64,000 nucleotides of DNA, taken from assembly GCA_964542755.1 (NCBI GenBank), contig CAZIWL010000002.1:1-64000 (forward strand). Reading direction: 5' to 3'. This DNA is from SKLM01 sp964542755. GTDB lineage: Bacteria; Chloroflexota; Anaerolineae; B4-G1. Of this stretch, positions 42,489 to 51,479 are shown in pieces. The notes beneath the pieces are model-generated. The model saw only the letters and a program-made list of their open reading frames with translations. It was not told the origin of the DNA and ran no database searches. The first letter of the stretch is position 1. The number at the start of each line of letters is the position of its first letter. A program made the position numbers and the translations under genes.

Positions 42489-42505
42489 GGCCCCGAAATG
42501 GGGCC
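42489..42505 (-). terminator. Intrinsic terminator of tRNA-Thr
   Basis: On the minus strand GGCCCC-ATTTC-GGGGCC is followed by TTCTTGTT. It lies about 10 bases after the tRNA 3' end. Confidence 0.75.
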
Positions 42506-42514
42506 CAGTCGGAG

Positions 42515-42587
42515 AGCCACCCTTGGGAATCGAACCCAAAACCTACCACTTACGAAGCGGTTGCTCTACCGATTGAGCTAGGGTGGC
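42515..42587 (-). tRNA. tRNA-Thr (anticodon CGT)
   Basis: A 73-base cloverleaf: acceptor arms GCCACCC/GGGTGGC, D arm GCTC...GAGC, anticodon stem ACCGC/GTGGT around TTCGTAA (anticodon CGT), T arm TTGGG-TTCGATT-CCCAA, discriminator T. The 3' CCA is not encoded. Confidence 0.95.
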
Positions 42588-42599
42588 TCGCAGCTGAGT

Positions 42600-42627
42600 A
42601 TTATACCAACAAACGCGCCCTTGGCAA
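42600..42627 (-). promoter_or_regulatory. Promoter of tRNA-Thr
   Basis: Minus strand: TTGCCA (42627-42622), 16-base spacer, TATAAT (42605-42600), 13 bases before the tRNA 5' end. Confidence 0.75.
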
Positions 42628-42732
42628 ATGTGACCCTCTGACCCGTAGGACGTCTCCTGTACTCGCGAGGCCTCGATGGAACACCGATGACGGAGGCGGG
42701 ATAGGGAGGAACCTTCCCATAAGACCGGAATC

Positions 42733-42760
42733 TTGCCACCCCATGGCGCCGTGTTATGAT
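42733..42760 (+). promoter_or_regulatory. Promoter giving a leaderless MFS mRNA
   Basis: TTGCCA (42733-42738), 16-base spacer, TATGAT (42755-42760). The start site would be at the ATG at 42768 itself. The alternative ATG at 42756 is inside the -10 box and cannot be the start. Confidence 0.6.
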
Positions 42761-42767
42761 TATCGGG

Positions 42768-44048
42768 ATGCGAACCGAAGACACCACATCACCCCCCTGG
42801 AAAAAGAACCTCCGCGCCATCTGGTTCGCCGAGTTGGTCGCCATCGTCGGCTTCACTGTGGTCATCCCCATCCTCCCCCTCTACGTTCGAGAGCTAGGCG
42901 TCACGGGAGAGAGCGAAATCCGGCTTTGGTCAGGCGTGATCTTCTCGGCCCAGGCCGTCACCATGGCCATTTTTGGGCCAATCTGGGGTGCCCTCAGTGA
43001 CCGCTATGGGCGCAAGGTCATGGTTGAGCGCGCAATGCTCACGGGTGCGTTCATCATAACACTGATGGGACTCGTCCAAACACCCGAGCAGCTCGTGCTC
43101 CTCCGTGCTCTTCAGGGCGCGCTCACTGGAACGGTGACCGCCGCCACGGCCCTCGTCGCCACCTCAGCACCGGAAGACAAGACCGGTTACGCCCTTGGCA
43201 CACTACAGATGGCCGTCTACGTGGGGGCGTCAGCCGGCCCCCTGCTTGGGGGTCTGGTTGCCGACACCCTCGGCTACCGCTCGGCGTTTTTCATCACAGG
43301 CGCCCTCTTGCTCATAGCAACCATCTTCGTGCTCGTGCTCGTTGAGGAACCGAGGCGCGGCGACCGGCAAACTCGGGACTGTGGCCTCGATCCCGCAGCA
43401 GGCCTTCGTCAGCGTCTGGCGCGCCAGGTGGCTCCCATCCTGTCGTCGCCCCCTCTCTTGGCGATCCTGACCATGCACGTGATCCTGCGACTGGCTGCAC
43501 GCCTATCCCAACCCACCCTGCCCCTTTTTGTCGAGTCCCTTGCCCCAACGGAGGCACGCATAGCCACCCTCACGGGGCTTATCAGTGGCGCCAACGCACT
43601 GGGGGGCGCTCTAGGTGGCCGCCAGCTCGGGGCCCTTGGCGACCGTTTGGGATATCGCACCATCATGGTAACCTGCGCCCTGGGCTCCGTGCTCTGCTAC
43701 GTGCCCCAGTCCCTGGTGGCCCGATCCTGGTGGCTCATCCCCCTGCAAGCCGTGGCGGGGCTGGCCATGGGTGGCATCCTGGCCGCCGTCAGTGCCTCCC
43801 TGGCCGCGCTGGCTCCCCGCGGGAAGGAGGGCATCGTCTACGGCATCGACGCGAGCGTTGTCTCCGTAGCGAACGTCATCGGCCCGATGACGGGCAGCTC
43901 CTTGGCAGCTTGGCTTGGTCTTCGGGCCCCTTTCCTTGCAGCTGCTGTGGTCTTTGGAGTCGGCGCCGCAGCTGGCAGGCGCCTCCTTCCCAAGCCCGCC
44001 CATGAAATCCTTGACCAGGCGAAGACGGAGGGTATAATCAGTCCGTAG
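42768..44048 (+). CDS. MFS transporter (DHA1-like multidrug efflux)
   Basis: A 426-residue major facilitator protein with 12 helices. Helix 1 is IWFAELVAIVGFTVVIPILP; the loop 2-3 motif A is GALSDRYGRKVMV; helix 5 has the antiporter-like segment GASAGPLLGGLVADTLGYRS; the second half repeats motif A as GALGDRLGYRTIMV. This matches proton-driven drug exporters of the DHA1 family. The substrate is unknown. The start is ATG 42768, at the 5' end of a predicted leaderless transcript. The promoter of the next gene lies inside its 3' end. Confidence 0.88.
   Translation: MRTEDTTSPPWKKNLRAIWFAELVAIVGFTVVIPILPLYVRELGVTGESEIRLWSGVIFSAQAVTMAIFGPIWGALSDRYGRKVMVERAMLTGAFIITLMGLVQTPEQLVLLRALQGALTGTVTAATALVATSAPEDKTGYALGTLQMAVYVGASAGPLLGGLVADTLGYRSAFFITGALLLIATIFVLVLVEEPRRGDRQTRDCGLDPAAGLRQRLARQVAPILSSPPLLAILTMHVILRLAARLSQPTLPLFVESLAPTEARIATLTGLISGANALGGALGGRQLGALGDRLGYRTIMVTCALGSVLCYVPQSLVARSWWLIPLQAVAGLAMGGILAAVSASLAALAPRGKEGIVYGIDASVVSVANVIGPMTGSSLAAWLGLRAPFLAAAVVFGVGAAAGRRLLPKPAHEILDQAKTEGIISP
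44011..44038 (+). promoter_or_regulatory. Promoter of the DnaD/DnaC operon
   Basis: TTGACC (44011-44016), 16-base spacer, TATAAT (44033-44038), within the last codons of the MFS gene. The start site would be near 44045, about 40 bases before the DnaD start. Confidence 0.65.
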
Positions 44049-44085
44049 CCTGCATCTCGCTGCACATCTACTGCCAGCCTCATCA

Positions 44086-44766
44086 ATGAAGACATTCAGC
44101 GGTTTCCCCTCAGGCAAAGTCGCCATGGTGGGTATTCCCCGTCTGGCCTTCACGGAGCTTCTGCCGCTCATCGACGACCTGGCAGAGTTGAAGCTCACCT
44201 TCCACGTTCTCTGGCGGCTCAGCGAGCAGCGTGGTAAGGCGCGCTACCTCAGTCTCGACGATCTGGCCTCCGACCATAGGCTGCTCGCCAGTCTCAATGA
44301 GACGCTGAGTGACCGATCAGCGGTGACAGCACTTCACAACGCCCTGGACCGTGCCGTCGAGCGAGGCACGCTCTTGCAGGTCAAGTCCTCGGGGAGCGCT
44401 GGAGGTGAGACCCTCTATTTCGCCAACACGGCCAAGGGCCGTACCGCTGCCGAGGCCGTGGCACGAGGCGACCTGCCCGATAGGATCGAGCCCGATGAAC
44501 GTCCCAACATCTTCACTCTCTACGAGCAGAATATTGGTATCCTTACTCCTCTCATCGTAGAGGAGTTGCGCGAGGCTGAACAGTCCTACCCTGCAACTTG
44601 GATCGACGATGCCTTCCGCGAGGCCGTGGACCTCAACAAACGCAGCTGGCGGTATATCCGTGCTATCCTGGAGCGCTGGGAGAGCGACGGTAGAGGTGAC
44701 AGACCCGACCCGGAAAAGAGACGACGCGACATCGACGGGAAATACGGTGAATACATCAAGCACTGA
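44086..44766 (+). CDS. DnaD-domain replication protein
   Basis: A 226-residue DnaD-like primosome protein. The N-terminal FSGFPSGKVAMVGIPRLAFT and ELLPLIDDLAELKLTFHVLW is a winged-helix domain of the form found in Chloroflexota DnaD proteins. The C-terminal DnaD/DnaB2 domain follows: NIFTLYEQNIGILTPLIVEE, then EAVDLNKRSWRYIRAILERW with the YIxxILExW motif that contacts DNA. It would help load the helicase with the DnaC-like ATPase encoded next; the two genes overlap. Confidence 0.85.
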   Translation: MKTFSGFPSGKVAMVGIPRLAFTELLPLIDDLAELKLTFHVLWRLSEQRGKARYLSLDDLASDHRLLASLNETLSDRSAVTALHNALDRAVERGTLLQVKSSGSAGGETLYFANTAKGRTAAEAVARGDLPDRIEPDERPNIFTLYEQNIGILTPLIVEELREAEQSYPATWIDDAFREAVDLNKRSWRYIRAILERWESDGRGDRPDPEKRRRDIDGKYGEYIKH

Positions 44767-46099
44767 CCAAGGTTCAGCGCCACCAGGGCCGACGACAGAG
44801 GGCAACCAGTCACAAGACGACCAGATCTGCCCCGCCTGCAAGGGCTTAGGATACGTTCGAGCGGATGTGCCTGTCAATCATCCCGACTTTGGCAGACTCG
44901 TCCCTTGCGCTTGCCGGCAGAAGGAGATCACCGAGCAGCGGATCACCGCGCTCCGGACCCTCAGTGAGCTCTCAGTACTGGGACGTATGACCTTCGAAGC
45001 CTTTGAGCCCGAGGGCCACGGGCTGCCGCCCGACAAGGCCCGGAACCTCCGCTGGGCATTCGATACGGCCCACGCATTCGCCGAAGATCCAGACGGGTGG
45101 CTTGTTCTGCGTGGCGGGTACGGGTGCGGAAAGACGCACCTGGCCGCGGCCATCGCCAATGCCTGCGTAGAACGAGGACGCCCAGTCCTTTTCCTCACGG
45201 TGCCTGACTTGCTGGACCATCTCCGTGCCACCTTCGCTCCGTCGGAACCCGAGAACCACGTCACTCCGTACCAAACGAGATTCCACGAGATTCGGACAGT
45301 CCCCGTCCTCATTCTTGATGATCTCGGCACCGAGTCGGCCACGATGTGGGCTCGTGAGAAACTCTACCAGATCTTCAACCACAGATACAACGCCAGGCTC
45401 CCCACGGTGGTGACCACTAACCACGAGCTCGAGGAGATTCCGCTCCGCCTCCGCTCCCGACTGGTCGATCCGGATCTGAGCCAGATCGTGTCCATCCAAG
45501 CCCCGGATTACCGCGGAACGGGCGACACAATGCAGAAGCCCCGCGAGTTGAGCACCCTCCATCTCCACGCGAAGCAAACCTTTGAGACCTTCGATCTTCG
45601 CAAGCACGAGCTGCCCAGACCCCAGGCTGAGAACCTCGAACGGGCCTTCAATATGGCGCGAGACTTCGCGGTGAACCGCCCCGATGAGTGGTTGCTCCTC
45701 ACTGGAACCTACGGTTGCGGCAAGACTCACTTGGCCGCGGCGATCGCCAACTTCCGTGCCGGGCAAGCCGAGCAGCCGCTCTTCATCGTAGTGCCCGATC
45801 TTCTAGATCATCTCCGTGCTACCTTTGATCCTCAGAGCCCCGTGCCTTTCGACAGACGTTTTGAGGACATGCGTTTGGCCTCCTTCCTAATCCTGGACGA
45901 CCTGGGCACGGAGTCGGCCACCCCCTGGTCCAGGGAGAAACTCTACCAGCTCTTCGACTATCGCTACAATGCTCGTTTGCCGACCGTCATCACCACGACC
46001 GTGAACGTCGACAAGTGGGACCCACGCCTCCGAAGCAGGGCTCTGGACGCGAGCCTGTGCACGGTCTTTGAGATCCTGGCGCCGCCCTATCGGCGGTGA
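44696..46099 (+). CDS. DnaC/DnaI-like helicase loader with two AAA+ domains in tandem
   Basis: A 467-residue protein. An N-terminal zinc-finger-like region (CPACKGLGYVRAD... LVPCACRQ) leads to a first AAA+ domain (Walker A GGYGCGKTHLAAAIANA, Walker B VLILDDLGTES, sensor VVTTNHE, RLRSRLVD). The second AAA+ domain repeats these: GTYGCGKTHLAAAIANF, FLILDDLGTES, VITTTVN, RLRSRALD. Both Walker sites look intact. A usual DnaC/DnaI has one AAA+ domain and about 250-310 residues. GTG 44696 is chosen and overlaps the dnaD-like gene by 71 bases; the exact start is uncertain. Confidence 0.86.
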   Translation: MTDPTRKRDDATSTGNTVNTSSTDQGSAPPGPTTEGNQSQDDQICPACKGLGYVRADVPVNHPDFGRLVPCACRQKEITEQRITALRTLSELSVLGRMTFEAFEPEGHGLPPDKARNLRWAFDTAHAFAEDPDGWLVLRGGYGCGKTHLAAAIANACVERGRPVLFLTVPDLLDHLRATFAPSEPENHVTPYQTRFHEIRTVPVLILDDLGTESATMWAREKLYQIFNHRYNARLPTVVTTNHELEEIPLRLRSRLVDPDLSQIVSIQAPDYRGTGDTMQKPRELSTLHLHAKQTFETFDLRKHELPRPQAENLERAFNMARDFAVNRPDEWLLLTGTYGCGKTHLAAAIANFRAGQAEQPLFIVVPDLLDHLRATFDPQSPVPFDRRFEDMRLASFLILDDLGTESATPWSREKLYQLFDYRYNARLPTVITTTVNVDKWDPRLRSRALDASLCTVFEILAPPYRR

Positions 46100-46279
46100 C
46101 TGAGAGCGTGCAACTCAGGCCACACACGACACCATGGCCGGGCGTATAGACGCGGAGCACAAGTCTGGATGAGCACCCCACGTGTGGTGACGTTGGGAGC
46201 GCTCGTGCACGCGTATCCGGCAGTGCCCGGAAGAGACCGTGCATTGGCATGATCTGAGAAGGACCTTCAAGGACACCTT

Positions 46280-47380
46280 ATGGCTTTTCAACTCATAACA
46301 ACCAGCAACCGGGCTCGCGCTGGCCTGTTGAGTACCCCGCACGGTGACGTTCCCACACCCGTCTTCTGTCCCGTGGGGACTCACGCTACCGTTAAAGCCG
46401 TCGCCCCTCGCGACCTGCACGACCTTGGGACCACGCAGATCCTCGCCAACGCCTATCACCTCCATCTCCGACCTGGGGACGAGCTGATCGCTGAGATGGG
46501 AGGGCTGCACAAGTTCATGGCCTGGGACGGCCCTATCCTCACAGATTCGGGGGGCTATCAGATCTTCAGTCTGGCCGAGCGCCGCAAGGTCGACGCGGAC
46601 GGGGTGACCTTTCGCTCCCATATCGACGGCTCCGAGCAGCGCTTTACGCCCGAATCCGTCATCCGCATCCAGGAGAACCTCGGTGCAGATTTCATCACTT
46701 GCCTGGATGAATGCGCCGAGCCCTTCGAGCGGGACTACAATTTGGAGGCCATGGAGAGGACCCACGCGTGGGCCGAGCGCTGCAAGGCCGCCAAGAGCCG
46801 TCCCGATCAGGAGTTGTTTGGCATCGTCCAGGGAGGCATCTTCCCCGATCTGCGCGAGCGCTCTGCCCGGTATCTCACTGGCCTTGACTTCGATCAATAC
46901 GCCATTGGGGGGCTAAGCGTGGGTGAGACAAAGGTCCAGATGCACCGCATTCTGGACGTATTGGATGCCATCCTGCCCCATGATCGCGTCCGCTACCTAA
47001 TGGGTGTCGGGACGCCCCAGGACTTGGTCGAGTGCACCGCCCGCGGCGTAGACATGTTTGATTGCGTATTGCCCACCCGGATGGCGCGAAACGGCGGTGT
47101 GCTGACCCGTCTCGGACGGCTCAACATCAGCAACGCCCAATTCACCGATGATCCGCGCCCTCTGGAGCCCGGGTGCACCTGCTACGCATGCACTCACTTC
47201 AGTCGAGCCTATCTTCGGCATCTCAACTGGGCCAACGAGATCCTGGGGCATCAGCTGATCACGATTCATAACCTACACGTGATGCTGTCCATCGCCCGGG
47301 AGATTCGCGAGGCCGTCCTCCAGAACAGATTCCAGGCCTACCGCGAGGCCTTCTGGGAGGCCAGACGAGCGGAGGAATAG
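46280..47380 (+). CDS. tgt: tRNA-guanine transglycosylase
   Basis: A 366-residue Tgt, which swaps guanine 34 of GUN-anticodon tRNAs for preQ1 in queuosine synthesis. Motifs: PTPVFCPVGTHATVKAV, ILTDSGGYQIFSLAERRKVD (catalytic Asp), FGIVQGGIF, GGLSVGETK, the nucleophile region GVDMFDCVLPTRMARNG and the zinc site CTCYACTHFSRAYLRHL. An AAGGA site precedes ATG 46280. The length is standard. Confidence 0.96.
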   Translation: MAFQLITTSNRARAGLLSTPHGDVPTPVFCPVGTHATVKAVAPRDLHDLGTTQILANAYHLHLRPGDELIAEMGGLHKFMAWDGPILTDSGGYQIFSLAERRKVDADGVTFRSHIDGSEQRFTPESVIRIQENLGADFITCLDECAEPFERDYNLEAMERTHAWAERCKAAKSRPDQELFGIVQGGIFPDLRERSARYLTGLDFDQYAIGGLSVGETKVQMHRILDVLDAILPHDRVRYLMGVGTPQDLVECTARGVDMFDCVLPTRMARNGGVLTRLGRLNISNAQFTDDPRPLEPGCTCYACTHFSRAYLRHLNWANEILGHQLITIHNLHVMLSIAREIREAVLQNRFQAYREAFWEARRAEE

Positions 47381-47535
47381 GCCTAGGCCTCAGCGGGTCG
47401 GCACTTTTCCAGGCGGATGACCGGCGAGAGGGAGTCTCTCGATGGGCCGCTAAGTGGGTGCTTCACCGGCTTTGTCGCCAAGCCGCCCGACGGGACGAAG
47501 AAGTACCGCCCCCGACCTAACTAAGTCAGGAACGA

Positions 47536-47577
47536 AACGACCTCGCTCACCGATTGAGACCAGTGACCGAGGTCGTT
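47536..47577. terminator. Bidirectional terminator-like inverted repeat between tgt and ygfK
   Basis: AACGACCTCG (47536-47545) and CGAGGTCGTT (47568-47577) are perfect complements around a 22-base loop, between the 3' ends of two convergent genes. There is no long T run on either side. Confidence 0.55.
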
Positions 47578-47604
47578 CCGTATCACAGTGACGTCGCGGG
47601 GCTT

Positions 47605-50600
47605 CTAGACGAGAAGGAACGGCAGTGTGTTGAGCACCCCCGTCAAGATGAGAATCATCTCCGCGGCGTGCTTGAGCGAGAAGCTCCCCTCGAAGCTCCG
47701 CTTCAAAGTCGTGGAGGCCATCGTAGCCTCGGGCCCGAGCTGAATCAGCAGACGCGAGTCCTCATAGGTCATCCCGCCCCCCGCACCCTCCAGCGTCAAC
47801 CTCGACGGGTCTCCACCTTCTCGCCGGTGTATCGTCCACGCGTCCTCATCCCGCTCGATGAAGAACGCATTATCCTCAGCGACCTCGAAATCCTCTAGCG
47901 TCAGGAAGAGCCGGGGCTTATCCACGTAGGGTTGGCCCTCGTGCACGCAGAACGTCGTGCAGTTTCCACAGTCGTTGCAGAAATCCTCGACGTGCAGAAT
48001 CTGGCGGGTCTGAGCCACGGAGAATGGCTCATCGCCAACCACTCGGAGGCCGTCATCTTCACAGACCAACCGCGGTACTCGCATATCCACCGGAGATATC
48101 TGGTACGTGTAGTTGGCGCGATTCGGGCACACCTCCACGCACTTGTCGCAGAACTGCGAGCACTGTACGCACCGTCCCGCTTCCGCCAGGGCAGCGTCCT
48201 CGGAGTACGTCTGCTTCACGAGATCGAACCCGTCCCGAGCGGCCGTCGGGAGCATCGGTGGGTCTTGCCGGGGCCGCCTCTCTGCTCGCACCCGCTTGAC
48301 CTCTACGATCTCCTCCTCCGATAACGTCGGTATTTCCACCGCCGGACGCCGGAACGGAACACCCAGTTGCTCGCAGATCGCCTTGGCAGCGCGCCTGCCG
48401 TCGCTGCAGGCCTTGATGATTGTGGCGGGGCCGCGCACCACGTCACCGCCGGCATAGATGGGTCCGTCGCCGACCCTGCCCGTCCCCGGATCGACGTCGA
48501 TCGTCCCTCTGTCCTGCAGCGAAACGTCACTCCCTTCCAGGAAGGCAACGTCCGGCCGCTGCCCGATCGCCACGACCACACTGTCCATTTCCATCTGAAA
48601 CTCAGATCCGTCAACCGGCATCGGGCGTCGCCGCCCGTCCGGGCCTGGCTCGCCGAGCTCGTTGCGCACGCAGGCGAGGGCCTTGACCCTGCCATCCTCC
48701 AGGACGATCGCCTCTGGGGACACCAACTCCTCCAACACAATGCCTTCGCCAAAGATCGCCTCAACCTCCTCGCGATCGGCCGGCATCTCCTGCTCGGTTC
48801 GTCGATAGACCACGGTTACCAAGCCACCGGTCAGGCGCTTCACCGTGCGAGCCGCGTCCATGGCTGTGTTGCCGCCCCCAATGACCAGGACACGTTCACC
48901 CATCGACAGCTCTTCTCCCTGATCGATCCGCGCGAGAAGCTCAAGGGCGTGGTACACCCCCTCACCTTCCTCGCCTTCGATGCCTAGACGGGCATCCTCC
49001 TGGTGACCACACCCCAGATACACTGCATCATACCCTTGGTTCAGAAGTGCTTCAGGCGCGTCGGTGACGGGTGACGAGAGGTTCATCTCTGCACCCAGGG
49101 CCTCGATGAGATCAATGTCCTCTTGCACGACCGCATCCGGAAGCCTGAAGTCCGGTGCAATCGCCGGCATCCCCCCCGCCTTCTCGCGGGCTTCGTAGAC
49201 CACCGGCTTCACACCGCTCATAGCCAGGAAGTAAGCCGCCGCGAGCCCGGCCGGCCCACCCCCAACGATGGCCACCTTGTACCCCGACGCCTCCGCTGGC
49301 TGCAGCGCCGCTCGCCCTTTCTCGGCCGCAAAGCGCTTCAGCGCCCGGATGGCGATGGGATCGTCGTAGTTGCTGCGCGTACATCGCGTCTGGCACGGAT
49401 GATCGCACACGTACCCGGTGACGTTGGGCAACGGATTCCGGGAGAGAATCACCTCCAGGGCGCGATCGTACGCACCGTGGCTGATCAACCATGCGTACTC
49501 AGGGACATCCTGCAGCACCGCACACTGTTGGCGGCACGGAGCATCGACGCAGTCGAATAGGTCCAGACCAGACTCGACTTTCGGCAACTCGTACGGGTGG
49601 TAGCTCTTCCAATACCGCTTACTCTCCAGAGCCTCTACAACCTGGCGGTCGAGGTTCGCCACCCGGTGCCGGGCCAAGTCCTCCAGGCTCTCCGCCCCCA
49701 CGCCGGCCATGTGTTCTTCAAGCCGGTCGAGATACTGGACAAACCGCGAGTAACCCCCTGGCTTGAGCAAGTCAGAGACCGCCGTGACTGGCAAGGCGCC
49801 GCACGATAGGATGGAAGCCACGTTAAGTGCGTCCGCCCCACCCGAGTAGGACACATTGAGATCGCCATCGAAAGCCCTGGTAAGCTCTTGGAACAAGCTC
49901 ATCGTGATCGGGTACAGTGCCCTCCCCGACATGTACATCTCATCCCCAGACAGCACGTCGCGGTGGTTGCTCATCGCCAGGGTGTTGCTAAGCTTGACAC
50001 CGAATGAGAGCCCCTGTTCTTCAGCCACGTCCTTCAGGCCCGTGATTAACTCGATCCCTCGATCGTACTGTAAGTCATGCTCGAAGACCTCGTCAGGGAT
50101 CTCCATCTCCGTGAAACCCAGCCGGTCGTGGAGGATCCTCATCACGCGATCCTTGCCCAGCAGCGTCGGGTTCAGCTTCACATACGTGTGAAGGCGCCGC
50201 TCCTCCAAGAGATAGCGGCCAATCTCTTCGATCTCGTTCGGGGGACAGCCGTGCATGGTGGAAAGCGTCACGCTGTTGACGATCTCTGCAGGAATGTCGA
50301 GCCCTGAGAACTGGGGATAGCCCTCTTCCAGAACGTCTTGCAGTTGAGCAATCCTCTCCGAAGCATTCTCCATCGACGCCATGAAGCGCTGCATAGGCGC
50401 GCTCTGGATGCCCTCCAGATCGTACCCCACGCTCATGTTGAAGACCGTCCCGAACGGAGCCTGCTCCTCGAACCCAAGCAGTCGCCGCAGCACGTGGATC
50501 ATCACCCATGCCTTCACGTACTCGTCGACGGACTGCTCCAGCTTCAACTCCTGGGACCACTCCACGTTGTAGCCCTCGTCGCCCATGTCGATGCAGGGCC

Positions 50601-50889
50601 GCGGGATCTCCAGCTCATCCATGATCTGCACGGTCTTCAGCTCGATGAACCGTCCCCCGGACAGCCAGCTGCATAGGATATTTTGAGTCAACTGCGTGTG
50701 CGGACCAGCTCCCGGCCCTATCGGTGTTGCGAGATGGTGGCCGAATAGCTCCGCATCGTAGAGCGCGTTCGGCCTGGGCGTGTAGAACAGAGAGCGGTGG
50801 ATGCCAAACAGGGACGCACTCCCATCCAACTCCGCTAGCATGCGATCAAGCATACTGGAGAACGATCGAGGTCTCATCAGGTCAGACAC
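47605..50889 (-). CDS. ygfK: YgfK-like putative selenate reductase / selenium-dependent hydroxylase subunit
   Basis: A 1094-residue flavo-iron-sulfur protein. Residues 1-420 are a dihydroorotate-dehydrogenase-like barrel (LFGHHLATPIGPGAGPHTQL). Residues 440-880 are a GltD-like NAD(P)H:acceptor domain with CRQQCAVLQDVPEYAWLISH, FAD site VAIVGGGPAGLAAAYFLAM and NAD(P) site VIGGGNTAMDAARTVKR. A ferredoxin-type region follows with CVQCSQFCDKCVEVCPNRAN and CNDCGNCTTFCVHEGQPY. E. coli YgfK has the same order and about the same size, and the family is linked by genome context to selenium-dependent molybdenum hydroxylases and purine breakdown. GTG 50889 has AGGAGGG upstream. Confidence 0.88.
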   Translation of the reverse strand: MSDLMRPRSFSSMLDRMLAELDGSASLFGIHRSLFYTPRPNALYDAELFGHHLATPIGPGAGPHTQLTQNILCSWLSGGRFIELKTVQIMDELEIPRPCIDMGDEGYNVEWSQELKLEQSVDEYVKAWVMIHVLRRLLGFEEQAPFGTVFNMSVGYDLEGIQSAPMQRFMASMENASERIAQLQDVLEEGYPQFSGLDIPAEIVNSVTLSTMHGCPPNEIEEIGRYLLEERRLHTYVKLNPTLLGKDRVMRILHDRLGFTEMEIPDEVFEHDLQYDRGIELITGLKDVAEEQGLSFGVKLSNTLAMSNHRDVLSGDEMYMSGRALYPITMSLFQELTRAFDGDLNVSYSGGADALNVASILSCGALPVTAVSDLLKPGGYSRFVQYLDRLEEHMAGVGAESLEDLARHRVANLDRQVVEALESKRYWKSYHPYELPKVESGLDLFDCVDAPCRQQCAVLQDVPEYAWLISHGAYDRALEVILSRNPLPNVTGYVCDHPCQTRCTRSNYDDPIAIRALKRFAAEKGRAALQPAEASGYKVAIVGGGPAGLAAAYFLAMSGVKPVVYEAREKAGGMPAIAPDFRLPDAVVQEDIDLIEALGAEMNLSSPVTDAPEALLNQGYDAVYLGCGHQEDARLGIEGEEGEGVYHALELLARIDQGEELSMGERVLVIGGGNTAMDAARTVKRLTGGLVTVVYRRTEQEMPADREEVEAIFGEGIVLEELVSPEAIVLEDGRVKALACVRNELGEPGPDGRRRPMPVDGSEFQMEMDSVVVAIGQRPDVAFLEGSDVSLQDRGTIDVDPGTGRVGDGPIYAGGDVVRGPATIIKACSDGRRAAKAICEQLGVPFRRPAVEIPTLSEEEIVEVKRVRAERRPRQDPPMLPTAARDGFDLVKQTYSEDAALAEAGRCVQCSQFCDKCVEVCPNRANYTYQISPVDMRVPRLVCEDDGLRVVGDEPFSVAQTRQILHVEDFCNDCGNCTTFCVHEGQPYVDKPRLFLTLEDFEVAEDNAFFIERDEDAWTIHRREGGDPSRLTLEGAGGGMTYEDSRLLIQLGPEATMASTTLKRSFEGSFSLKHAAEMILILTGVLNTLPFLLV

Positions 50890-51030
50890 TGGACCCTCCT
50901 AGTCGCACTATGTCAGTCCTCAGGCGCAGGCCGTCAAGCGTCGGACGCGGTATACGGGATGTGCTGGACGAAGCGTGACCCGTTGGCCCCGGAGCCTATT
51001 CGGGATGGCGCCCTACGCAACGCATGAGAT

Positions 51031-51120
51031 GCGATGCGTGAGACGCGATGCGTGAGACGCGATGCGTGAGACGTAATCCGTGAGACGTAATCCGTGAGAC
51101 GTAATCCGTGAGACGTAATC
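51031..51120. repeat. 14-base tandem repeat array
   Basis: Three copies of GCGATGCGTGAGAC are followed by three copies of GTAATCCGTGAGAC and a partial seventh unit (GTAATC). The shared part is CGTGAGAC. The change of one half-unit in block suggests two rounds of slippage expansion. No spacers, so not a CRISPR. Confidence 0.9.
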
Positions 51121-51121
51121 G

Positions 51122-51331
51122 ACAACCCGCGAGCCAGAACGCATAGGCCGTATTCCGTGGAAGGCAACCAACCACCNNNNNNNNNNNNNNNNNNNNNNNN
51201 NNNNNNNNNNNNNNNNNNNNNNNNNNNNNNNNNNNNNNNNNNNNNNNNNNNNNNNNNNNNNNNNNNNNNNNNNNNNACAACCCGCGAGCCAGAACGCATA
51301 GGCCGTATTCCGTGGAAGGCAACCAACCACC
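51122..51331. repeat. 55-base direct repeat flanking the assembly gap
   Basis: The same 55 bases occur at 51122-51176 and 51277-51331, immediately on both sides of the N run (51177-51276). This looks like a tandem array that the assembler collapsed, so the real number of copies is unknown. Confidence 0.9.
51177..51276. other. Assembly gap (100 N)
   Basis: One hundred unknown bases between identical 55-base repeats; probably a placeholder length. Confidence 0.95.
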
Positions 51332-51479
51332 GACAATCAGAAAAGGCTGATCGAGACCCCACCGGCACGCAGTCCGTGCTACGCGTTACGCATTACGGAT
51401 TACGACTTACGCATCACGCATCACCCGTTGCAGACGCCACACCATGGCCCCCCCCTGCACCGCCTCTGCTGATCCGCCC

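Larger units (their letters stand above)
50890..51479. other. Repeat-rich intergenic region containing a gap
   Basis: About 590 bases with no plausible gene. It holds a 14-base tandem repeat (51031-51120), a 55-base direct repeat on both sides of a 100-N gap, and a related array in inverse orientation (about 51380-51425). Confidence 0.7.

Noticed and set aside
51031..51120. Tandem repeat array as a CRISPR
   Set aside because: Units are 14 bases and directly adjacent; there are no unique spacers and no cas genes.
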